Shown piece after piece: positions 7,392 through 12,653 of a stretch of DNA of 17,240 bases. A program made the translations under genes and the position numbers. The DNA lies in NCBI GenBank assembly GCA_046760985.1, contig JBHIFE010000021.1:1-17240 (forward strand), read 5' to 3'. The notes under the pieces were generated by a model. It was not told where the DNA came from. It ran no database searches and saw nothing but the letters and a program-made list of their open reading frames with translations. This DNA comes from JBHIFE01 sp046760985. GTDB lineage: Bacteria > Chloroflexota > Dehalococcoidia > Dehalococcoidales > RBG-16-60-22. Numbering within the stretch: the first letter of the stretch is position 1; the number at the start of each line of letters is the position of its first letter.

Positions 7392-8393
7392 ATGAAGGAA
7401 TTAAGCTTACCCAAAAGCGTGGATTTATCTGAGTTAGTGGCTAGAGAGGGACCTCAGCACCATGAGAAGTTTATTTCCACTGAGGCTAAGGTATGGCTAA
7501 TCCATGCTGCCATAGATTGCGGCTTCAAGAGGTTGGAGGCTACTAACTTCGCTAATCCTAGGTACGTGCCTCAGTTTAGCGATGCCCATGAAGTGATGAA
7601 ACGCATTGATAAGAACAAAAGAGAAGGCGTGGAAATTAGCGCAGTCGCTATTAGCAACCGGTCAATTCAGGAAGCGGTCAAAGCGAGACAAGAGGGTTAC
7701 GGTCCAGATCGAATTATTCAGATGATTTCTACCAGCGAGCAGCATAACCTCAGGAATGCTGGTTTGAGCCATGCCGAGCACTGGCAGAAGTTCGAGGAAT
7801 GGATTAAGCTTGCCCATGACAACGGGATAAAATTCAATGCCTGTGTGAGCACAATTTGGGGTTGTCCCATTGCAGGCCCTATACCTATAAACCTGGGGTG
7901 GGAGTTTGCTCAACGCCTTCTGGAGATGGGAGCCGATGATATAGAGCATGCTGACCATGATGGGCAAGCAACCCCGGACAGTGTTTACCGATACTTCTGT
8001 GAGGTATTGGATAGAATGCCTGACCCGTCCAAACATGTTTTTCATCACCATATGACTCGTGGCTGGGGCATAGCAAATATCTTGGCAGCTATGCAGGCGG
8101 GGATAGTACGTTTCGAAACCTGTTTTGGGGGCTTAGGGGGTCAACCTGCTAACTTCTTAGATGACTGCCCCGTTATGGGAACAGGGAAATACTACTACGC
8201 TGATCCTACTCAAGCTGGCTTGGTGCCTACTGAGGACCTTGTGGTCATGTTAGACGAGATGAAAATCGGGCACAGTTTGGATGTGGACGAGGTTCTAGAT
8301 GTGGGCAGGATTGTTGAAAGGATATTTGGTCGAAGGCTACGCTCGCAATGTGTGACCACGGGAAGGATTCCTAAAGGCCCCACTGGTTTTTAA
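7392..8393 (+). CDS. HMG-CoA lyase-like (HMGL/pyruvate carboxyltransferase superfamily) protein, divergent
   Basis: This 333-residue TIM-barrel protein aligns by motif with hydroxymethylglutaryl-CoA lyase: FISTEAKVWLIHAAIDCGFKRLEATNF matches the STEDKxxLIxxLxxAGFxxIExTSF region, FHHHMTRGWGIANILAAMQAG (217-237) matches HxHDTxGxAxANxLAALxAG, and FGGLGGQP (245-252) matches the GGLGGCP loop. H218 and H220 keep the metal histidines and R18 and E49 are retained. However, the metal aspartate is E19, the active-site cysteine is Q251, about 16 extra residues follow, and the metal asparagine is G276. It is therefore probably not a classical HMG-CoA lyase. It may be a C-C lyase or synthase with a rearranged site, acting on a product of the operon. 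AAGGAGGAG at 7381-7389 sets the start. It is the last gene of the run. Confidence 0.75.
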   Translation: MKELSLPKSVDLSELVAREGPQHHEKFISTEAKVWLIHAAIDCGFKRLEATNFANPRYVPQFSDAHEVMKRIDKNKREGVEISAVAISNRSIQEAVKARQEGYGPDRIIQMISTSEQHNLRNAGLSHAEHWQKFEEWIKLAHDNGIKFNACVSTIWGCPIAGPIPINLGWEFAQRLLEMGADDIEHADHDGQATPDSVYRYFCEVLDRMPDPSKHVFHHHMTRGWGIANILAAMQAGIVRFETCFGGLGGQPANFLDDCPVMGTGKYYYADPTQAGLVPTEDLVVMLDEMKIGHSLDVDEVLDVGRIVERIFGRRLRSQCVTTGRIPKGPTGF

Positions 8394-8408
8394 AAAAAGG
8401 CATTCTAA

Positions 8409-8446
8409 TAGGGTCGCCCCTAAACGGTAGCGAGTCGTTTATTGTT
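8409..8446 (+). terminator. Weak hairpin(s), possible operon terminator
   Basis: AGGG-tcgc-CCCT (8409-8420 region) is followed by TAAACG (8421-8426) pairing with CGTTTA (8436-8441), then TTGTTACTTTG. The stem is short and the T-tract is broken, so termination of the acyl-CoA operon here is only a possibility. Confidence 0.25.
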
Positions 8447-8539
8447 ACTTTGAGAGGTAAAGGACAAAACCATGTCGCCAAAGAGGCTGCTGCCTGACAC
8501 CAAAATCTAGCGAGGCACAAAATGGCTTCTTGTTACCTT

Positions 8540-8616
8540 ATCCTTTATAGCACGCTTACTATATCTTCAGGCTCATAACCTAAAGGCCATTGTTTCGAAC
8601 CCAACCCACCTCCCAA
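8540..8616 (+). pseudogene. Decayed tRNA-fMet-like sequence (CAT anticodon loop), probably non-functional
   Basis: GGCTCATAACC at 8570-8580 equals the initiator tRNA anticodon loop plus inner stem, and TTCGAAC at 8594-8600 is a canonical T-loop. They are 13 bases apart, the same spacing as in tRNA-fMet. A run like CCAACCCACCTCCCA follows, where a 3' acceptor end would be. The T-stem pairs in only three positions, G53-C61 is lost, and no 5' acceptor strand pairs with CCACCTC, so it cannot be a working tRNA. It may be a relic or an old integration-site remnant; coincidence is not excluded. Confidence 0.35.
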
Positions 8617-8714
8617 CTCCACAACCTCGCGTCATAGAATTCTTCACTAAAAAGGTCAGGCGCAGGAATCAATCTGCACCTTGGTTCTCAAGTCGTTGTG
8701 TCATGTTTTGGGCG

Positions 8715-8743
8715 TTGACAACCACGTTAATGAGGAATAAACT
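8715..8743 (+). promoter_or_regulatory. Sigma-70-type promoter (TTGACA-N17-TAAACT)
   Basis: A perfect -35 hexamer at 8715-8720 is followed by a 17-base spacer and TAAACT (4/6) at 8738-8743. It points toward the small frames at 8817 and 8900 and the unknown gene behind them. Confidence 0.5.
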
Positions 8744-8760
8744 CAAATTGTAACATTTGA
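8743..8760. promoter_or_regulatory. Operator-like palindrome TCAAAT-N6-ATTTGA
   Basis: A perfect 6-base inverted repeat with a 6-base centre (tgtaac) begins at the last base of the -10 box and covers the expected transcription start. This is where a repressor would block the 8715 promoter. No regulator is identified. Confidence 0.35.
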
Positions 8761-8816
8761 AATAGTCTCAAAAAGACGGTGGCGGGGTAAGATGCGCGCA
8801 AAGCGAGGGTGCTGGA

Positions 8817-8966
8817 ATGGCTAAACAAAAAGTGGCAGCCGGTGCCCTTTTTGACTTAAACAACATTGCGGACTCTCAACAAGAAAACGAGAAAGCAGTA
8901 TGGGCGTTCTTAACGAAATTTGGGAACTATATGGTGTATTTGAGCCCTCCGAAGACAGAGTTATAG
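8817..8966 (+). CDS. Possible small protein, 49 aa, unknown
   Basis: The ATG at 8817 follows GAGGG (8805-8809) at reasonable spacing and opens 49 codons (beginning MAKQKVAAGALFDLNN) to TAG at 8964. It lies downstream of the 8715 promoter. It overlaps the 5' end of the amber-interrupted frame at 8900 by 67 bases in another phase, so at most one of the two is likely functional across the overlap. No motif is recognised. Confidence 0.3.
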   Translation: MAKQKVAAGALFDLNNIADSQQENEKAVWAFLTKFGNYMVYLSPPKTEL

Positions 8967-9478
8967 AGAGATTGGTACAGTAGCTACGTGGCCTCGGAAT
9001 GGAAGTAGAGTCTGTAGACAAGAGTAAGAGGAGCTTTACTAGAAGTGGACGGTTATACAGATGGAAACATGTTATTAAGTTAACAGGCCAGAGTATTGAT
9101 GCAGTTATATATGGAGTGCATACAGGACTCAGTGACTTAGGAGCATATAGGCACTATGTGGTGTTTGGCATGAAACAGCCAGCGAGTATGTTCGAAGCAA
9201 GGACCAAAGAGGTCAGAGAGCGTTGGTACGGTGGGAAAGCTCGTGACGTAAGGTGGACTGGCGGTCAGCTGTCAAAATTACTAAATCGGGATGTTGACCT
9301 ATTACGACTCCAGATCCAGGAGCGAGAGACAAAGATACAAGTAATTCCTAATGAAAGGAATGGGTGGGTTCACATCATTGTCCCCTTTGAGATTGCTCCC
9401 ACAAGTAACTCCGTCAAAGTCTATAACAGAATTGCTGAACATATTCGCAACTACTTGGGCACTAGAACCGCCAAATGA
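8900..9478 (+). pseudogene. Unknown gene interrupted by an in-frame TAG (intact part 8999-9478, 159 aa)
   Basis: The frame starting at ATG 8900 encodes 27 residues (ending RVIERLVQ), meets TAG at 8981-8983, then runs on in the same phase through LRGLG into the 159-residue frame that starts at ATG 8999. The text on either side of the stop reads as one amphipathic segment (ERLVQ-stop-LRGLGMEVE), and the ATG at 8999 has no good Shine-Dalgarno site. This suggests a single gene of about 192 codons with an amber mutation. The 159-residue product is soluble, basic and without a recognised domain; it includes RWYGGKARDVRWTGGQL and ends NYLGTRTAK. Alternatives are an independent 159-aa gene with a weak start, or amber readthrough. 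Function unknown. Confidence 0.5.
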
Positions 9479-9525
9479 TACAGTGGGGGTGCCCGGGTTA
9501 ATTTTGCAGAAAAAGGAGGGTAGCC

Positions 9526-9771
9526 ATGTTATTTGTAACGCTTCTATCCCCAAAGGGAAAAGGAAGAGAAGCCATCGCTTATCTAAAAGAGCTCCGAGCT
9601 CCTCAAGGCATCACCGTCCATGACATCTATTTCACTTTTGGTCGCTATGACGGGGTAATTGTCTTTGAGGCACCTGATATAAAGGCGGCGATGGGCTTTG
9701 TGATGGACACGGGCTTCGCGACTGAGTATACCGTGGAGACGCTAACTGCTATCCCAGCTAAACAACTGTGA
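9526..9771 (+). CDS. GYD-domain small protein
   Basis: This 81-residue protein carries the GYD-domain signature FTFGRYDGVIVFEAPD (36-51) followed by the usual helix and a VETLTA end, the pattern of small ferredoxin-like alpha/beta proteins annotated as GYD domain (Dabb/Lrp ligand-domain-like fold). Members are cytoplasmic and their role is generally unknown. The start is set by AAAAGGAGGG at 9511-9520, five bases before ATG. A different-phase frame at 9351-9623 overlaps it but lacks such a site. It is 47 bases after the interrupted gene and 37 before the small membrane protein, so it could be co-transcribed with the latter. Confidence 0.75.
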   Translation: MLFVTLLSPKGKGREAIAYLKELRAPQGITVHDIYFTFGRYDGVIVFEAPDIKAAMGFVMDTGFATEYTVETLTAIPAKQL

Positions 9772-9808
9772 GTCATAGCCGGCTGACAAAGTAAGAGGAG
9801 GTGTGACG

Positions 9809-10036
9809 ATGAAGAATCTGACGAAGTGGTTGACTCAGCCAATATGTATTTGGTGTTGCGGTGGTCTGGGAGATGCTTTGCTCATTGTTGGCATTGTTAC
9901 CGCCGCCATACGACTGAGTGTTGGAGGCTTTGCGCCCATATATTGGTTTGTTTTAGCTTTTGCCTGTTACTTCGGCATGATTTGGGTAGTATTAATGCGG
10001 ATACTAGTCCGACTCGAGAGCAAAGCTGAGGTCTAG
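9809..10036 (+). CDS. Small two-helix membrane protein, unknown
   Basis: The frame can be read from GTG 9803, but AGGAGG at 9796-9801 would then be one base away; ATG 9809 is seven bases from it and is the better start, giving 75 residues. Two hydrophobic segments are clear: about residues 20-40 (GLGDALLIVGIVTAAIRL) and 44-67 (IYWFVLAFACYFGMIWVV), with a charged C-terminus (RLESKAEV). The N-terminal part has CIWCC, three cysteines close together near the membrane face. It is probably an inner-membrane hairpin protein. No family is recognised. It follows the GYD gene closely and may share its transcript. Confidence 0.6.
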   Translation: MKNLTKWLTQPICIWCCGGLGDALLIVGIVTAAIRLSVGGFAPIYWFVLAFACYFGMIWVVLMRILVRLESKAEV

Positions 10037-10046
10037 CCGAGTCGGA
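10008..10046. repeat. Inverted repeat (9-bp stem) across the stop codon of the small membrane gene
   Basis: TCCGACTCG (10008-10016) pairs perfectly with CGAGTCGGA (10038-10046) around a 21-base loop that contains the stop codon. There is no T-tract, so it is not a classic terminator. It may protect the mRNA end or be chance. Confidence 0.35.
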
Positions 10047-10170
10047 AGCTTGTATTAGCCTGAAGAGATTGGGCTGTTTCTCGCCTGATGCCCATGCATA
10101 GATTACAAGTGAAGCAAGCAGATGCCTCTTATGGAGAGAAAACAGCGTGTCTATCGCTGAGAGGGAAACC

Positions 10171-10956
10171 ATGAAGACCTTCTATCTCAAGCCGGTAACG
10201 GATGACATGATAAGCGAAAAGCTATCCGCCGAGGTGGGAGAAGAAATTGTGCAGTATCAGAGAATATCTTCGTCACACAGAAAGCACGCTTACCAAATTA
10301 AGAATGACCGTGATGCAAGGTACCTTGAGCATGCCGAGAAGATTATTGGTGACGTGGGTGACTTTGTAAGAGATTGCTTACCAAGATTTCCTTTTCACGA
10401 GAGGAGAAACTTTGACTATGTACGGACGCGTCAGGTGGAATTCTTGGATAAACATGAACTCTTAGTAACAGTTAGAGCGGAAACGGTAAAACAGCAAAAG
10501 GAATTATGTCTGCGCTTTGATTTGCCTTCATTCGTTCTTATTCCGAAAATGGTTTATAAAATTAAGGGGCAGTACGTGTATCTTTACAATCATTTAGAGT
10601 GTGGAATTTCGTTTGTAATCGGCAACCCGGAGAATCCAAAAACACCGGATTACTTCATTGATGACGCTCTGGAAGAGTTTTGGCATCTTGCCCTTTATCC
10701 TTATCTGGTGGAGAGGTTAAATAAACTCCTCCGAACTAGAGCAATGGAGCCCTCAGACCGTAGTGTATCCGGCATTCTGCTAGTAGATGGTGAGTTTCTC
10801 AGCAAGGCATTTGCGCTTGCTTCGCTTGGCGAATTCAAGCGGAGGACTGCGTATGATGTTCCGGAGAGGGAGCCGAAGGGGCGGGAAAAGATTATCCTTG
10901 GCAAAATCGAGCGGGTTGGAATACGAAGAGCCTTGAGAGAGGTTGGGAAAACTTAG
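10171..10956 (+). CDS. Conserved-looking hypothetical protein, unknown function
   Basis: Two starts are possible: GTG 10147 (269 aa, GGAGA about nine bases upstream) and ATG 10171 (261 aa), which follows GAGAGGG at 10160-10166; I prefer the ATG. The protein is soluble and highly charged, without signal peptide or membrane segment. Visible features are an N-terminal charged helical part (MKTFYLKPVTDDMISEKL...RKHAYQIKNDRDARYLEHAEKI), a central beta-rich portion (FVLIPKMVYKIKGQYVYLYN), an aromatic segment EEFWHLALYPYLVERLN, and a basic C-terminus. I recognise no catalytic motif or family. It stands alone between the small membrane gene and a convergent gap, and codon use does not look clearly different from its neighbours. 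Confidence 0.6.
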   Translation: MKTFYLKPVTDDMISEKLSAEVGEEIVQYQRISSSHRKHAYQIKNDRDARYLEHAEKIIGDVGDFVRDCLPRFPFHERRNFDYVRTRQVEFLDKHELLVTVRAETVKQQKELCLRFDLPSFVLIPKMVYKIKGQYVYLYNHLECGISFVIGNPENPKTPDYFIDDALEEFWHLALYPYLVERLNKLLRTRAMEPSDRSVSGILLVDGEFLSKAFALASLGEFKRRTAYDVPEREPKGREKIILGKIERVGIRRALREVGKT

Positions 10957-11099
10957 AGGCTTCCGAGACTGACAAACTATGCTCTCCCCCACTTTTAATT
11001 AACATCGCTTCACCAGGATATATTTGTTGTTTAGACGTGGGTAGGGTTTTGGGTGGTTTTAATAGATGCGTATTTACATACAGCGAACAGTGGGCTTAA

Positions 11100-11146
11100 C
11101 CTACATCAAACTTCCTCGTGCAACCTTTCTCGACCTTCGGTGTAGG
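11100..11146. repeat. Hairpin with 8-bp stem in the convergent gap
   Basis: CCTACATC (11100-11107) pairs with GGTGTAGG (11139-11146) with one G-T wobble. TTAA on each outer side can extend it across a 2-base bulge. The loop is 31 bases. Confidence 0.35.
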
Positions 11147-11179
11147 ACTTAAACGTGTCAAGCTATATGCAGCTATGAA

Positions 11180-11194
11180 GTGCTTGCAAAGCAC
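11180..11194. repeat. Compact hairpin GTGCTT-GCA-AAGCAC
   Basis: A perfect 6-bp stem with a 3-base loop, followed by neither a T-run on the plus strand nor one on the minus strand. Its role is unknown. Confidence 0.35.
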
Positions 11195-11328
11195 AGATAA
11201 GTATAGAAGTCCTGTGTTTTTCAAATGACCGAATTCACAAGTGGTCACTGGAAAGCACGAGAGCAGAGTCGGTAACAGACATCCCCTGGGCGCATAGCAG
11301 CAGAGCCTTTGATTACCGGGTTATTCCT

Positions 11329-11391
11329 TCAATCTTTCCAGTGCTGCATCAAGCTCTGGAGTTCACCACCTGCCATCTTCTCCTGCATCAT
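11329..11391 (-). CDS. Possible 20-aa microprotein after the double-receiver gene
   Basis: Directly after the TGA of the double-receiver gene comes GGAGGATAG and then ATGATG, an excellent ribosome binding site. The frame gives 20 residues, beginning MMQEKMAGGELQSL and ending HWKD, then TGA. It may be a real coupled microprotein or the truncated start of a lost gene. There is no homology I can name. Confidence 0.3.
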   Translation of the reverse strand: MMQEKMAGGELQSLMQHWKD

Positions 11392-11400
11392 CTATCCTCC

Positions 11401-12534
11401 TCATGTCGACGCAGTCTTAGGCTTTATCTCCACCTGAACCGGTCCCAGTGTCTCCCGGATCAGTTTTTCTAGTGCATCAGGAACAAAGGGCTTAACCACA
11501 TAATCAACTGCCCCGAGTTTCATGGCTTCCACTGCTGTCTCCACCGAGGGATAGGCAGTGATAATAATCCCCTTAAGTTGTGGCCTTCGTGCCCTGGCTT
11601 CCTTAAACACTTCAAGCCCGTCCCTCCCCGGTAACCTCATGTCAAGGAGAACAACACCAAAGTCCTTCTCTCCCATTCGCTGTAACGCCTCCTCACCTCC
11701 CTCAGCGGTTTCTACCTCGTAGCCATCATCCCTAAGCCAGTCTCGGAGCGACTCCCGCATGATAGCCTCATCCTCTACGATTAACACCGGTCCCGTTTTA
11801 GTTGCCACCTTTTCAGCTTCACGTGTTTTCATAATCTTTTGAATCCTTCTCACGTCGGCTTCGTATGTAATTTGATCAAAAAATGGGCAACGATAACACT
11901 GATAGTCGCGAATACAGAGTCTCTTAGAAACCTGCGAACCCTCAAAGCGACAAGCAGGATACAGCCGCCCATTACCTTCTAAGGATGTAAACCGCTGAGC
12001 CGGCCTGCGCCAGTCCCTTGGGCTTACCTTCTCAGTTACTGTCTCAACCTTGGCTTCTTCTGCTACAGTTGGTTCGACCACAGCTTCCTCAGTAACAGCC
12101 TTTGGCCTTATCTCTACTTGAACTGGTCCAAGGGCTTCGTGTATTAATTTCTCAAGGTCATCGAGATCTAAGGGCTTGATCAGGTAGTCGATGGCACCTA
12201 TTTTCATTGCCTCGACCGCCGTCTCCACCGAGGGATAAGCGGTGATAATAATCCCTTTCAACTGGGGGCTTTGTACTCTTGCCTCCCTTAGCACCTCAAG
12301 CCCATCCTTTCCCGGTAACCTCATGTCAAGGAGAACAACACCAAAGTCCCGTTCAGCGAGGACTTTCAACGCTTCCTCACCCCGCTCCGCAGTTTCTACT
12401 TGGTAGCCTTCATCCATTAGCCAATCTTGGAGTGACTCTCTCATAATAGCTTCATCTTCTACTATCAGTATCGGTCTCACTTGACTGCCTCCTATTGTTA
12501 TTTCTGGGCTCTCCTGAACTGTTTGTTTTTTCAT
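11401..12534 (-). CDS. Double-receiver response regulator with four-cysteine linker, no output domain
   Basis: This 377-residue protein has two CheY-like receiver domains, about residues 18-135 and 247-363. Each has the acidic pocket (VEDEAIMRESL), a phosphoacceptor aspartate (D70, D298 in VVLLDMRLPG), the switch threonine (IIITAY) and the conserved lysine (K120, K348). The two copies are nearly identical, so they arose by internal duplication. Between them is an acidic stretch and a cysteine cluster, C195, C207, C213 and C216 (CIRDYQCYRCPFFDQ), which may bind a metal or cluster. No DNA-binding or enzymatic output domain follows, so it may act as a phosphate sink, relay or partner-binding regulator for the neighbouring sensor kinase. 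The start is supported by GGAGGTGAT at 12541-12549. It lies downstream of ntrC, separated by a terminator-like hairpin. Confidence 0.85.
   Translation of the reverse strand: MKKQTVQESPEITIGGSQVRPILIVEDEAIMRESLQDWLMDEGYQVETAERGEEALKVLAERDFGVVLLDMRLPGKDGLEVLREARVQSPQLKGIIITAYPSVETAVEAMKIGAIDYLIKPLDLDDLEKLIHEALGPVQVEIRPKAVTEEAVVEPTVAEEAKVETVTEKVSPRDWRRPAQRFTSLEGNGRLYPACRFEGSQVSKRLCIRDYQCYRCPFFDQITYEADVRRIQKIMKTREAEKVATKTGPVLIVEDEAIMRESLRDWLRDDGYEVETAEGGEEALQRMGEKDFGVVLLDMRLPGRDGLEVFKEARARRPQLKGIIITAYPSVETAVEAMKLGAVDYVVKPFVPDALEKLIRETLGPVQVEIKPKTAST
11627..12349. repeat. Internal direct duplication in the double-receiver gene (684-bp offset)
   Basis: A 39-base stretch is identical at 11627-11665 and 12311-12349, exactly 684 bases (228 codons) apart, and surrounding receiver-coding DNA is also very similar. 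The repeat unit appears to include the receiver and the start of its tail, since both copies end LGPVQVEI(R/K)PK. Confidence 0.8.
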
Positions 12535-12575
12535 CTTGCATCACCTCCGGTTTATGAAAGTGCAATTTTCTTGCC

Positions 12576-12609
12576 AAAAGAAAAAGCTATCCTGAATCAT
12601 CAGGATAGC
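12576..12609 (-). terminator. Intrinsic-terminator-like hairpin between ntrC and the double-receiver gene
   Basis: GCTATCCTGA (12586-12595) and TCAGGATAGC (12600-12609) form a perfect 10-bp stem with a 4-base loop. On the minus strand the stem is followed by TTTTTCTTTT (12585-12576). It lies 45 bases past the ntrC stop and ends about 40 bases before the next start, leaving little room for a new promoter. It is therefore either a partial terminator or an attenuator. Confidence 0.75.
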
Positions 12610-12653
12610 CTAAATCTTGGTTTAAGTAGGAGAGTTAGCTGTAAAAGAATTAA

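Larger units (their letters stand above)
8394..8816 (+). other. Mostly non-coding gap after the acyl-CoA operon
   Basis: No long reading frame is seen on either strand. In order it holds a weak AT-rich hairpin (8421-8441), a tRNA-fMet-like decayed stretch (about 8540-8616), a sigma-70-like promoter (8715-8743) and a palindrome (8743-8760). A 12-codon frame at about 8472-8510 is too short to support. The mix suggests an old insertion or deletion zone. Confidence 0.5.
10957..11328. other. Non-coding gap between convergent genes, with structure
   Basis: No supported gene is present. It holds a G-run cluster at 11039-11056 (GGG, GGG, GGG, GG), a long hairpin at 11096-11152, and a compact hairpin GTGCTT-GCA-AAGCAC at 11180-11194. 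None has a proper T-tract, so a terminator for either flanking gene is not obvious. A small RNA is possible but unsupported. Confidence 0.4.

Noticed and set aside
8472..8510. 12-codon ATG frame in the 8394-8816 gap
   Set aside because: Too short, no proper ribosome binding site, no supporting context.
9351..9623. 90-aa frame overlapping the interrupted gene and the GYD gene
   Set aside because: No ribosome binding site, no recognisable motif, and it overlaps two better-supported frames.
9803..9808. GTG start for the small membrane protein
   Set aside because: Only one base from AGGAGG; the ATG at 9809 has proper spacing.
10070..10084. Second sigma-54-like site (TGG-N10-GC)
   Set aside because: Spacing is right, but only about 7 of 11 consensus bases match and -12 lacks TTGC; likely chance.
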